Of a stretch of 64,000 nucleotides of DNA, positions 36,121 through 47,800 are shown piece by piece. The position numbers and the translations under genes are program-made. The notes under the pieces are model-generated. The model searched no databases. It was not told the origin of the DNA and worked only from the letters and a program-made list of their open reading frames with translations. Numbering within the stretch: position 1 is the first letter of the stretch; each line of letters opens with the position of its first letter. Where the stretch lies: the NCBI GenBank assembly GCA_037176845.1, contig JAYKXP010000091.1, positions 62,001 to 126,000 of the forward strand. Direction: 5' to 3'. The DNA comes from Paramarasmius palmivorus (taxonomy: Eukaryota > Basidiomycota > Agaricomycetes > Agaricales > Marasmiaceae).

Positions 36121-36870
36121 GAAACGGCTAAAAGAAGGAAGAGCAATGTCAGCATAGGAAGATGTACTGGTGGTCTCGTTGCAAGGTGTGCTTCTGGTAG
36201 ACCACTGAGCCGAAGTAACTTGCTAACGAGTACTTTTACGCCACTTCTGTGCTATCGTGCTCACGATTTCACGATCTTCCACCGCAGAGACCGTTCTTCC
36301 TACAAATCCTCGGCATTCGTTCTCTTACCTTCGAATATCTCTCCATCGCTCACGCCGAAACGATTGGGATTCTTGAAGCGGCAAAACGATACCCCGTACA
36401 TTGTAGCCGGCGTATGGGATGTCGTTCAATGAAACTTCGTCCAGCCATAGTCATCGCCCGCAAAAGCAGCGTAATCTTGCTCTAACCAACCCCCTCCAAT
36501 TTCGTTATCATTCATCCCCGTCTGGTTCCGCTAGTGCACGGCGAAGCCTTTATCGCTCGTTGCGCAGATCCGTTGTTAACCCCCCATGGGAGCGTTATAT
36601 CGTTTCTCGGACCCATCGGGAAAGGTTTCTTATGATCTTCTCTGTCCGTACCGTGTTCGGTGAGAAGGATTGTTGAAGGGGTGGCAGTTAGTTCGAAGGT
36701 GGTATAGTTGGAGAAGTGGGCGCTAAGGTCGGTCTTCTCGGAGTAGTTGGCGCTCGAACGCCGATTGACGTTTACCATTAGGTGGCTATTAGGATTGATG
36801 ATTCAAGTATCATAACGAGACGAGGGTCACAGGATCCGAAGATCAATCCGGGGGTGGAAGGAACGACTCG
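36121..36870. other. Unresolved duplicated sequence
   Basis: Clearly related to 56,840-57,530, but with many differences and no reading frame conserved in both. No gene called. Confidence 0.4.
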
Positions 36871-36879
36871 TGTCAGCCT

Positions 36880-37250
36880 GTTGAGATGTACAGCTTTTGG
36901 GTATTGAGGCGGAGAAACTTTTCTAGAGGGACTTTGATGCAGGGTTTACTAGGACTCATGTATCATTTAGCTATGCAGGTAATGAATCAGACATTGAACT
37001 CCATGCTAAAGTGCTGCAGTCTGACCAAAACCGCGACTTTACCGGTTGGCGTGGTACAATCACCATAGCCGCACTACATGTTCCAACCATTCGATATCAT
37101 CAGAAGCCTCTCGAATTTGAGATGAAAACCATATCGTTTGGATGGCTGCCTTTGTGGAAGGGCAGAGGTTCTCGAAGGATTTATCTCGTCGTCGGTATTG
37201 CTGGTGCAGCGGGCCTTATCATCTGGATCTTTGTACCCGAAGACCTGTGA
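36880..37250 (+). pseudogene. Small membrane-anchored protein gene, decayed
   Basis: The C-terminal exon, 37,017-37,250, encodes RGTITIAALHVPTIRYHQKP, KTISFGWLPLWKGRGSRR and a hydrophobic helix IYLVVGIAGAAGLIIWIFV before the stop. It is preserved in module 2 (57,730-57,947) with conservative changes. Upstream, a frame beginning near 36,885 ends at CTATGCAG before GTAATG; module 2 retains GLTVIEAEKFFSRGTLIEGLLG here, whereas module 1 has a frame break at the same place. It appears to be a two-exon small protein with a C-terminal membrane anchor. Function unknown. Confidence 0.4.
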
Positions 37251-38009
37251 CCCGTCTACCACCTTCTGCTTCCCCAAAACATCAGAGATGCGCATAATCA
37301 GTTCCTGATCACTATGATCTATGACAACATCCCCATCGACCCGATATCCCTGATCCCTTCCCTGCGCAAGTTGCGCTGCTGCTCCGTTGATCAACCACCT
37401 GCATCGTACGGCCACTTCTAATATAATACCCGTGCTATGTGGGATTTAGCGTGATTGAAATAGGCTATGGTAGGTAGTGTACTTCACGTCAGTTCTTTTA
37501 ATATATAAACTGATTGATGTTGTACATTGCAGAACATAATCCATCTCCCGCGTTTTTTAAGTTCGATCTCGGAAGCAATTACTGTAATCGAGATTACGAG
37601 CATATTTACTACTCGTGCGTGGGCAGGTACTAGGTATAACGCTTAGCAGTATTCACATTATAGGAGCAGAGTTATCGCTCGTTCAGAAGCCAAACCATCA
37701 GAGTAGCCAGCACTCACGGGCGATATCCGTTTCCTCAAGAATCATCAGTTCGCGGGAGATGCATGGGCTTGATGATCAACGCCTTATTGATGAAACACTC
37801 GTGGAATGATACATTACCTCTAGCTGGTTACCAGCAAGATGGGGATGGGTCATTTATACTGGGACTGCCGGTACCGAAACGTTGTCACTTCTAGAGACGC
37901 TTCGCCCACTCGCTACAGATGGTTCGCTTGACAAAATCGCAGGGATATGTGGTTTACACCGCGGTATGTGTAGCGATACTACTCATGAGCATGTAAACTC
38001 AGAATGTCC
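37251..38009. other. Upstream region of seven-TM gene 1
   Basis: Contains a 65-codon plus-strand frame (37,615-37,809) that is preserved in module 2 at 58,311-58,505 with only one or two changes. The surrounding non-coding bases are equally conserved, so this is not evidence for coding. It probably contains the promoter and leader of the seven-TM gene. Confidence 0.4.
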
Positions 38010-39443
38010 ATGAGACAGTGGGAGTTCCTAATATACGGTGAGTATCCATAATGTTAGTTGTATCGAACTATATCTGACTTAGTACCCTGGACAGGTGTCT
38101 ACGCTGTATTATTTGGAATTTGCATCCGTATCTTGTTTAGGCGAAAGGGAAAAGCATATAAATACCACCTATTCGCCATCGTTATCCTGTTCCTTCTGGC
38201 GTCAGCTGATGTCGCACTCTACATGGTACAAGACCTGAATGAGTGCGGGTGATGCATAATTTACTGGATAGCCCATTGGTCACTGACTATCCGTCTCAAG
38301 CTTATCCGAATCCTTCCGACCACACGAAATAGAATGGGAGCCAATCATACCAGCAACAATGATTCAAATCACCTTGTTATGCAGGTATGCGCCATGACCC
38401 CTACCCTACACTCATATTCATGCTTAAATACTCAGTGCCGTAGCTGATGCTATTCTGGTACGTGATCAAGTAGACTTTCATAACTATCAATACGTTAAGC
38501 ATTACAACCAGCTGTGGCGCTTCTACACGGTATGGGGAAGGCGCTGGATGATTGCCATTGTGCCTCTGATATTGGACTTTTGTGTGCATGGTTGGGCGCC
38601 CCTTCGTTTCTCTGATCGTTCTCTGATTTTAGCAGTTGTTTCATTTGTAGTCACTTCAGGGAGTACTCAGTTGGTACCACTACATGTGGCCGCTATTGCA
38701 GCAGGAATCGTATCTCTCAACAATATAATCCTTTCTACGCTTATAGGTGCGCGACTTGATTTACTCGATTTAACGTCGGAGGACTAATCCGAATCCACGT
38801 AGCATTCCAGATTTGCTCGATAGGTCATCAAATCGAACACTACCTTGGATCAAGATCCCGGAATATGTACAGGACTGCGCTTTCCGCAACGTAAGTTTTG
38901 AAGCCGGACTCACTACTCCCAGCTTGATACGCTAAAAATGTATACTTCAGGCTTGAATCTGGAGTAGTATATTCGACGTTCCTTATTGGAATTGTTGCAA
39001 TATACATCGATCTCATTCGAAGAGATCCATCTCTGTCGAAAGGCGACGAGGATCCATCTCTGTCGAAGGGCGACGAGGATTACCCTCATATATACGCGTT
39101 AGAGTTCCTTTTGCGTGCCTGGCCATGTGTTTCGGTGAATTTATCGTGTCCCTATAGTTGAAGTCACATTAACCCTACTTTCCAGGGCATTACATCAACC
39201 ATCATCATCGTCCGTGTTGCGCTAGGCATCAGTTTCAACGATGTCGAGAGCGCTATTAGCTCATTACGTGCAGATGGAACAATTCCGATGCATGAAGAAC
39301 GACGATCACCACAACCACCGGGAAATGTTGATCAGCGGATGGAAACACCGGAATTGCGCGCGTCGGATAGTGTGATTGACATAAATCGAGGGAAAGGGCA
39401 TAGCATCGATCACGAATCTGAGGATATTGGGATAGCGAAATAG
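38010..39443 (+). CDS. Seven-transmembrane protein, Agaricomycete-specific type (copy 1)
   Basis: Eight exons: 38010-38037, 38083-38248, 38301-38384, 38436-38457, 38512-38746, 38803-38890, 38951-39134, 39186-39443; 354 aa with all phases closing. Hydrophobic spans include VPWTGVYAVLFGICIRILF, HLFAIVILFLLASADVALYM, TMIQITLLCSAVADAILLW, a span around IAIVPLILDF, one or two in the long exon 5, GVVYSTFLIGIVAIYIDL and ITSTIIIVRVALGI. The ADAILLWRFYTVWGRRW motif across the 38,457/38,512 splice is the hallmark of a large uncharacterised basidiomycete membrane protein family. The short last loop carries a tandem DPSLSKGDE repeat (two units here). The tail is cytoplasmic-looking and charged. Start ATG 38,010 is the one conserved in the second copy. 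The gene is tail-to-tail with the Kre9-like gene. Function unknown; a receptor-like or transport role is possible. Confidence 0.85.
39024..39077 (+). repeat. In-frame 27-bp minisatellite, two units
   Basis: GATCCATCTCTGTCGAA-type 27 bp unit, present twice within exon 7 of the seven-TM gene and adding nine residues per unit to a loop. Three units are present in the paralogue at 59,729-59,809. Confidence 0.9.
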
Positions 39444-39609
39444 TGTTGTAAGCTACATGTCCGAATTAGAACTGATGGTGTGTTATAAAAGTGCTGACTG
39501 AGTATACAAGCCCCAGACAGAGGCGATTCGCTAAGCGGTCGATTTTTATTAAGGTTGGTAGTGATGAAATTACTACCAGAGAATGCTATCTAAAAATAAA
39601 ATCCTACAT

Positions 39610-40690
39610 TCAAACTCGAGCCTCATATGCTGGTGGCCGCTCATCTCGCTCCGGATTCCACATTCTCTGATACAACGCCCGTACCATCTCCGCTATCTCA
39701 CTCGACGGAATACTATCGAAATCCGTGGGTGGTCGGTGTCCTGGCCGAGAGGTACGAGAATAGATTGTGGTATCGAAATCATTTCTCGAGCTTTCACGGA
39801 TATTCGTGTTGTCTACTTCTGTACTTGTGTGCAGAGGACTTGTCGGCTCCGGAATCGATTTCGCATGGGAGTTGGAGTTGGAAAGGATGCGTTTACTCGA
39901 ACGGCGTTCCGTGAACGGAGTGATTTCACTACTCCTATAAAGATCCTGGGCATTCGTGAGTTGTGCGATTTGCTTCTGCTTTCGTCGACGGCGGAGTAGG
40001 TAAAGTCCCACCAATGACAGGAAGAGAGATAAGCAGATTCCGCCGACAGCGCCTCCGACGATAGCGCCCACTGGCTTCCGGTTTGCGGGAGTAGAAGAGA
40101 AACTTTGGCTTGATGTAGGAGAAGGGAGTCCCGATAATACGGATATAGGTGTTACGCTTGAACTGCCAGTCGTGACAGACGTTGGAACGAATTGACTGTG
40201 ATAATATGAGATAAAAGTCCATCAGGAATTGTTTCCGCGCACCTTGCTATTTCTCCAGTGGCAATGACTGCGAGCGTTTGAGTACCCGTATAAAAGGTTG
40301 ACAATCTGGACAATGTTTAAGAAATAAATGAGCCGAAATCACCGATGAACCTACGGATTCCCATTCCCATCAATCTGAACTGCATCAAGTACGAATGCAC
40401 TATAAACATTCAATTTTGAACACAGTAAAATACCGTGCTTGAGATATTCCGTACTATGTGTTTGTTGGAAATGAAACAAGAACAGTCCCCTCTGTTTGCC
40501 CTGCCGTAGCGGTTACAAGGAAATAGCGAGGCGAGGACACAGGAGGAACGCCGACAGCGCTCTTTATAATCATGAAGCTTTGTGTTTCTTCTGGTTCACG
40601 GATCCAGGTGATAGTGAAAGGAATCCCTTGTGTGATTGTCGTAGGAAACGGTGCGAAGCTGAATGCGTTCGCAAAAGCACTGAGGATCAT
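39610..40690 (-). CDS. Kre9/KNH-like single-pass surface protein (copy 1)
   Basis: Four exons on the minus strand: 40690-40455, 40399-40355, 40305-40243, 40195-39610; 309 aa, phases close. The N-terminus is short and hydrophobic (MILSAFANAFSFA, signal-peptide-like, with further hydrophobic codons upstream but no ATG). The ectodomain begins PFPTTITQGIPFTITWIR, the pattern of the Ser/Thr-rich Kre9/KNH-type beta-sandwich common in Agaricomycetes, followed by a Ser/Thr-rich stalk. A transmembrane helix at ~195-220 starts GAIVGGAVGGICLSLFLSLVG and is followed by LRRRRKQKQ. The cytoplasmic tail is hydrophilic and ends PPAYEARV. The AIVGGxVGG start of the helix is shared with the surface protein at 30.2-31.8 kb. 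Likely at the plasma membrane facing the cell wall; ligand unknown. Confidence 0.83.
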
Positions 40691-42430
40691 GAATGTTGCG
40701 CTGGATGAAATGATTAGCGAGTGGGGCTACAGGGAGAAAGGCGGATACGTTACCATGAATGCCAGATCATGTTGGGGCAAGTCAACGTGGGCGAGAAATC
40801 AAAACCAGCCATGTCTATTGTATTTCTAGCGAAATGCAGCTCACCTGACTACGCTGTATATGGTAGACGTGAATGTAGGTATCGATGCCAACTGTCAAGC
40901 CTTACTTACTACATAGTAGCGAATCAGGATAAATTAGCCAACTTGATTGTCCATTTACGCTGAATCCCATGATGAAACGAGACCTTGGAACGAGATCTCG
41001 AAATAGAGGGACGCTCGTCAACGTCAAGTTACATCAACCCGATATTGCCGACTTTATACCTGCTCCAAAACCCATATAAGCTCACTACCGCGGTTGATCG
41101 CGAATTCGTAAGCCTCATTTCGCAAAAACGTCGACGCGGTGACTGTTGGATCAGCTATCCCTTTAGTATCCCTCCAAAAATGAATCATGCGATACGATTT
41201 CGAGCATTCAGAGGAAAACTAGTGATAGTACATTCAATGCTCGGAAATCGTATCGCTACAGCTTGCAAATCCACCATATCAAAACGTAGGAACGTGACAA
41301 CCTCCGGAAGTGACGTAACTCCGGTGAGGCGATCAGCGTTGACAGCTGGAGTGGGCTTATGAACGAGCCGACACCCAACACGGCCACGGAGGAGATAAGG
41401 TACTTGAACGAAGGTGCGGAAGGGATGCAGTTCCTAGGTATGCATCCTAGCCACCAGATGCCGAATTCCAGTTCCTTTCCACAGCTATCTTTAGATGAGT
41501 CCGATCTTGCCCCGATAGGATACGTAACGGAACTCGTATACGTGGGTGATAGGGCGGCATAGAGACGGGATATAGGTGCAAGGCGTGAGCCTGTACATGT
41601 GGAAGTGACAATGGAGAGGCATTTTTCGCGAGTATGCGGTGGAGTAAGAGCGTAATGTGGTGTGATGGAACATGGAGAGTTTGGAATGGAGGCTGGTGAT
41701 GATGAATTTTGGTCGGACGAATGGGGAGATGTGACCGGCAGCCAAGGAAGATAAAGAAACATCGGTCCCTCCAACTCTCTGCAGAAGAATATGGGACGGT
41801 GGTCGTGCTATGAAGGGAAGGAGGGGTGTGTTTCGGTGCAAGTTGAGGCTGTATGGAAACGTCTTGTGGGGTATTGGTGACGGGGATAGGGGATCATAAT
41901 GTAGCAGGGTGGAGCTCTGTGTAGTTATCCATGACTCTGTTGACCGTTTGAGCAAGTAAAGTTGGAGGAATGACGAACATACCTTCAGTGGGCTCTGCAT
42001 GATAAAACTGACACCCTTGAGCCTCTTGTCCCCCTTGCCTCTTCCTTCTTCTCGATTATTCCAAGATGAGGGTACGGGGCATATAGACGGATTCTGGAAA
42101 TTGCCGCTGTTGGAGGGGCAGAATTAGCGTCGTTGCAACGTCGGTGTCGTGATCGAGTTGAAGTCGACAGGGTGTGCGGAGCCTCGGTACAAAGGAGGAG
42201 AGACTATAGAATGCATGGGAGTTGCCTATACGCTCAAGTTGATCCGACATTTATAGTAGAGGACGACTGAGATGGAGGGCATACCTTTGGATGACACAAG
42301 GGGAACATGCCTGCTAACCTAGCTGTTCTAGCCATCCGATGGACGCAGGGTTCCACATATAGTCCATTCCTGGTAGCCACAGTCTGAGCGTTGGGTCTTG
42401 GGAGCGGAATAAGAACGATAGAGGGTTGAA
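40691..42430 (-). other. Minus-strand gene remnant behind head motif, module 1
   Basis: Duplicated in module 2 (61,437-63,180). Minus-strand frames 41,256-41,774 and 41,491-42,000 share stretches with 62,014-62,544, for example SPTYTSSVTYPIGARSD and GKELEF, but frames shift between copies. Near 42,290 the minus strand reads WLEQLGLAGMF-like sequence before a CATCCAAAGGTATGC donor, the same exon end as at 1,330, 35,025 and 51,010. I infer a spliced leftward gene starting near 42.45 kb, probably no longer coding for a complete protein. Confidence 0.35.
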
Positions 42431-42500
42431 TGTCATCGTCGTCGTCGGTGAAGGCTTCTGGTTTATTTGTCCTAACCAAACAAACCTAGTCGGAGAACCG
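42431..42500 (-). promoter_or_regulatory. Repeated promoter-like head, reverse orientation (module 1)
   Basis: Inverted form of the head at 34,805: on the plus strand it reads CATCGTCGTCGTCGGTGAAG, TGGTTTATTTGTCC, AACCAAACAAACC and GGAGAACCGG. The copy at 63,185-63,250 has the same order. The similarity between modules 1 and 2 stops just beyond it, at the ACCGG. Confidence 0.45.
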
Positions 42501-42779
42501 GTTCATCTCGTTGCCGGCAGCCCGAAGTGCAAAGCTTCTCATGCGTTGCCCTACTCCAACGAGCCGTTCAAATGGCCTGTCATTTTCAACATTGCGGAGA
42601 TGACTGGCATAACATCCAGAGAGTAAGTAAAAGCCCCGCCATACGAGAATCCAAGGTATGATTTTCACGAGTACCGTGTACGCGTACGCTGTAGCCGACT
42701 ATCTACCTCCTGGCAGCCAACAAGTATCGAACATGATTTATTTCCGCTTGGAATTCTACTTGATCAATACACAGATGTA

Positions 42780-44035
42780 CATACGATAAGGTCGTATTGG
42801 CTGGAGTTCCCGAAACCTGTTTGACTCCATAGGTTGAAGGAAAACGTAAGTCTGATCGAATCGGACATGTGCTGTAGGTATCCGGAGCGGTGGAAAGCGG
42901 ATGGCAGATGGCGGCGATGGATGGAAATAGTGAGTTCATGTCCATCTTCGGAAGATTTGTTGAACACGGCCCCATGGCGATGGGCCGAATAGAAGCCTCG
43001 ACCCAAACACGCGTCTGCTGTACGGTGAACGAAGCATCGATCGGTCCGGCGTTGTAAAAGTTTCGAGAAGAAACCTTGAAGAAGCGATAAGAGGAAGTGC
43101 GATCCTAGTGAGCAATCACAACCACAGGAGATGAGCTATACTGTGTGAACTATGTTGGGATAACAGATCGTACAATGGGATGTTTGAGCGTATGTTGGCT
43201 CGGGAACTACACGTTGAAAAAACGCCTTCGGGTGCTGCATAGACGTGTTAAATTAGGTCCCCCAGTTATGGGCAATAATGCGGACGTACCGATCGGGTGA
43301 CATCGTCAAATCTATGTAGTCACTCTGACTATTCCATAACTTTTGTAACCCTTCATAATGGCAATTGTTTCTATTATTCGACATCTTGCGATGTTCCTGG
43401 CTCGGAGAGGATGTGACTCGTCATGTTGAAGAGCCGCCGTAATCGGCTCTAACCATAAGTACAACGACGTTTGCATGCCTCTCACCCTGCTGTCTTCGAT
43501 TCAGCATAGATCTTCCCCGAAGCGAACGATCAATAATCGGCTCCTACGACAACGGAGGTGTAAACAAGATGATTTTGAGGAGAAGCGGCAGGGTTCCGTG
43601 ATAGTAGTTGTGCGGGTGTGGATACAGAAACGAGTCGAAGTCTTGTGCTTGAGGATAAACTGAAGATCTTGCGACGAGGTTGTGCGAGGTGTTACAAGGA
43701 CATAGGAGTGGGAGAAGGAGATGAGAGGGTTCAAATGTATCAAAAGAGAGTTTTCTAGGATGGAAAGAACGGGCAAACGTTGCTCCCAGACTGTTTGGAT
43801 GCAAGAGCGTGTGCAGAGTCACCTGTCCGAACTCCGAGGGTGTATGACCGGAATATATTTTCTACAAGTTGAACAGACAGACATAGTTCAGCTGTACCAG
43901 TAAACAAAGTTAGAACCCATAATCAAGCAGGCCGCGACATTCGACTCACCGGGTCATTCTGTCCACTCTACACGTTTGAATCACCCAATATCAACAAAAA
44001 CATCCAAATTTTGAGATGAGAGACATATCGTCCAG
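42780..44035. repeat. Dispersed repeat R2, copy 2
   Basis: Related to 2,360-3,335 in the same orientation. It sits inside a 1.6 kb segment (about 42,505-44,140) that has no counterpart in module 2, where the flanks are joined directly at about 63,252-63,265. So R2 was either inserted into module 1 or deleted from module 2. Open frames at 43,475-43,822 on both strands do not match those of copy 1. Confidence 0.6.
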
Positions 44036-44057
44036 ATAATCACGTTCGTAGATGGCC

Positions 44058-44458
44058 AGTGGTTATGGAAAGGTTATCTCGTCGACGTCGCTAGTGAAGA
44101 GAATAGTGTTGTTTGGTATAAACAAAGAACATCATTCGCATCCGGATCTTTCCGTTGCCGGAGTTCTTGTACCGGAACGCCCATCTTCTCTGCTTCTATC
44201 ATGGTCACATCTAAAGGTAGATTTGGAATCGATGTATCGGCGGTGCGTGCTGGCTTCCAGCGTTCGTAGAACTTCCATGGATGCTGTTGCTGTTCATGCG
44301 GAAATATCAGTGACTGTGTGCGTATTGTGCACAGGGAAAGCTGTCAAAAGATGTATGTGGTTTTCTAACTCATATCCTGGGATCATGCATGAGCATCTTG
44401 GATGTGCGATTCTTTCTCAAGTAGGTTGTTTCTTCGCAGCCCAATGGTCTTCTCCATG
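44058..44458 (-). other. Candidate small minus-strand gene upstream of NACHT C
   Basis: On the minus strand an ATG at 44,458 opens MEKTIGLRRNNLLEKESH. Further on, a frame reads WKFYERWKPARTADTSIPNL followed by PLDVTMIEAEKMGVPVQELR. Both pieces are kept in module 2 (minus strand, near 63,610 and about 63,410-63,270), where the second reads WKFYECWKLARTADTSIPNL. The connection between the two pieces is not resolved (probably an intron around 44,290-44,390). If real it is a short, divergently transcribed neighbour of NACHT C. No family is recognised. Confidence 0.4.
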
Positions 44459-44838
44459 AGAGTTTGCAACGTCTGATTAGCTGCAACTGACCCTTGCCCT
44501 TTTATTTGACAGGTTATACAAACGTGTAGTCACAATCTTGAGGTATCCCTTTCATTTCGCCGGTTTAACGGCGGTCGTTTTGATCAAACCTGATAATGCA
44601 TAGCTTTGGAGTACATGTGGCAGTATGCTGTAGTATTCAGTCATTAAATCCAGAGCTTGGTGCACCATATTCTCTTGCGCTCCCACTATCATCTCAATGC
44701 TGAGAAACGACCCAGCGTCCTACTACACAGGCTCTCAGGACTACCCAGCCCTCGGCAATAGTGACCACTCCACGCAACCTGCGCCATCTCAGCCAGAGGT
44801 CAGCTATTTGGACTATGCCCATCAGCGAGTCCCTGCTG
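44140..44838. repeat. Segmental duplication module, copy 1 (NACHT upstream block)
   Basis: Aligns with 63,265-64,000: the minus-strand candidate gene, the TTATACAAACGTGTAGTCACAA block, the GATAATGCATAGCTTT block and the first codons of the NACHT gene. The window ends before the extent of the second copy can be seen. Confidence 0.85.
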
Positions 44839-47800
44839 CTCTCATTCAACAAGATTCCACACACTATAACATCAATGCTTCATTCCACCATGCTCCCTCG
44901 ATGACTGGTAACACGCCATTATCCCACCAACGTTTCCATCCATACCCGAGGCAATCCAGATCTACGACAGCTAGAGACCAACACAATCTCTCGCTGGCCG
45001 CAGTCATGGATTCCTTTTCATTCTCTTCGTCAGGCACATGCCCGGTTAACTCTCAGATTCCATATTCCACAATAACTCCTTCGTTTCCACCGACAAGCTA
45101 TGCGCAGTATCAGTCATCATACAATCCGTCTACCGATTACTTTCTTGTCAGTCCGTCCACCACGACGTATCCAGGCAACCAAAACGTTCCGTCTCAAATC
45201 GAGAATTATGGTGTTCCTTCATTTATATCAATTCAACATTCTCCTTCCCATCACACTTGTCCAAATACATACACAAGCGAGCTAGCCTCTGCATTGATTC
45301 CAAATACCATCGATCAGGACGACTCCTCTGACTTAATTGAGGTCCATTCCCCCATGGTTGACCCTGCACTCCCATATTCCTCATCTGACGATGCGCTGGC
45401 TTTGTCTTCTGACCACCGGGATTCCATCCCTGCTCATGCAAATCAACCATCTACCACAGCTCCAGATGGTTGTATTGAGCCAAGCTCCTCATACCCGTCC
45501 ATTGGCACTGCAATCTCTTCATATCCATCAGCCATTAACGAATTATATTCATCGTTTGTGGCTTCAAACATGTCGCAGTTTGCTGATGCATCTCACTCGC
45601 AATTACATATGGCAATAAACGGAGGACAGGGGAACAATATTTTCGGAGACCAGGAAAATATTGTGTACTATCAAACCGATGATCGTACGTCTCTTTTTGT
45701 CCTACCTAACAACGAACCTCTGATAATTTTTTAAGCCATTAACAGCCTCTGGAATGAGATAGCGAATGTCGGGGCACACCACGACTCTGGTGCTCGCTTT
45801 CCTCCTCCGCGATGCCATGAAGGGACACGTACCAAAGTTCAGAAATCCATTCTTGATTGGGCCCAAAGCGACGATCCAAATAACGAGCCCTTGTGCTGGT
45901 TATCCGGTCCTGCTGGTGTGGGGAAATCGGCTATTGCGCAAACTATTGCCGAGACAACCAACGAAGGAAGCCTCATCGCTAGCTTTTTCTTTTGGCGTGG
46001 CGATCCGCAACGAAACAACCCTTCAAAGTTGTTTCTTGTTATCGCTCATGGCTTAGCGCTCAGATATCCAGAGCTGCGACATTCTATCGGACAGGTTATC
46101 AGAGAAAAGCCAAGCATCCTAAAGGCCTCCGTTGATGTCCAGCTTCAGAAGCTGATCATCGAGCCATTATTCCAGTTCACCACCGTTGATCTGGACGGGC
46201 TAATTATTATTGACGCACTTGACGAGTGCTCTGGGGAGAAAGAGCAGCGTCATGTGCTGTGCCTGATTGAGTCCATTTTCTCCAAGATCCAGGGACGCCT
46301 TCCCCGCATTCTCTTATGCAGTAGACCTGAACCGTCTATCCAGGAGACACTCAGTACCCTGGATAAAGACCTTCATGTGCGCCGGCTTACCCTTGATGAC
46401 GACTGGGAGTCAAGGCAGGACATTGAAAATTTCCTAAACACGGAGTTCACTCGAATACGAAACTGCGATCGATGCAAAAACTTGGATTTTCCAGACCCTT
46501 GGCCCTCACCTTCCCAGATACGGAGTATCTGTTGGAATGCCTGCGGGCAATTCATCTATGCCACCACTATTATCAGGTTCATAGATGACGAATTCTATAA
46601 CCCATGTGAACAGCTCGAGAAGGTACTCGGTCAACGGAAGAATGACTCGGAGGATGGTGATTCACCATTTACCCCACTTGACGCTCTCTACCATCAAATC
46701 CTTTCCTCTTATCCACAAGCGAAACGAAAGCAACTTCGGGATGCTCTGGGCTTCTTAATGTACTTTAAGGATAATCCCAACGAGACGCCTCATGCGGAGC
46801 GAAATGTAATCACGATGGAAATCCTGTATGGCCTACCTGCTGGTGGGGCAGCGCTGCTACTCCGCCGATCCCGCTCTCTCATTGAAGGAGTTGAGGACGG
46901 TGCCCCTAGGATTATTCACAAATCATTCCGGGATTACCTGGAAGACGAATCTCGTTCCCATGAATTCTTCATCGACAAAGAGATCTACTCCGAGACATTC
47001 TTCTCACATCTGATGCTTGAAGCTGTGATCAGGGAGGCGAAGAGGGGCTTCACCTGTATATTGTCTGTATGTGTGTTCAGTCTTATCGTTGGTCTTCGTT
47101 GCCTTGACAGCAAACTAGGATCAATACGATTACATGATAGCCTTTACTCGGGGGGCATTTGAATACATAGTATGGTCCATGGACAGCACTCACAAAACTT
47201 TCGACACGGCTGAAGTCTACGACTTCGTGATCAAGCTATCACTTTTTGGCATGAAGCCCTTACCAGACATGTTGCCATACTGCTTCCGACCTGAGGACAC
47301 GGATGAATATAATCAGAGGGTACTTTCTATGCATTCTGGGACAACGAAGAATGCATTTCCCGTCTTCACACGCTTGAAATTGCGTATCAGAATGGAAGGA
47401 TTATCAAATGAGGTCCTTTGCAAACTCTTTGATATATTTCCAACATTGTGGATGGACTACGGGGATAGATCGGTAATGAAGGACTCCAACCCATTCATCT
47501 CCCCCGAGTCCATTTCAGAGTTTTTAGATAAGCACAAGGCCACAATCATTCCAAATCTTTGTGCTTTCAATCCGGAGTGTGACAACTATTGCAGGTGTTC
47601 AACTCCATACTGGGATTCTCCTGTGCATCTATGTAATGGCCACTACATTATCTCTCCTGTGCTTGTCCTTCTTATGTCAGCCTATGATCTCGAGACTTTA
47701 TTTGCTTTCTCCGACAGGATTCAAACACTCTCATATTGGGAATGGGGGTTAGGACACCTTTTCAACAATGGCGAATATTACTTAAAGAAGGTACATTTCT

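Larger units (their letters stand above)
32380..42500. repeat. Segmental duplication module, copy 1 (main block)
   Basis: Direct copy of about 53,500-63,250, with offset near 20,700. Gene order and strand are the same in both: F-box (-), head motif with small genes (+), seven-TM (+), Kre9-like (-), minus-strand head motif. Similarity is patchy: about 37,420-39,960 and 58,120-60,155 are nearly identical even in introns and spacers, while the F-box part and 34.4-37.4 kb have many substitutions and indels. A further duplicated block, 44,140-44,830 versus 63,265-64,000, follows after a 1.6 kb segment present only in copy 1. Confidence 0.9.
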
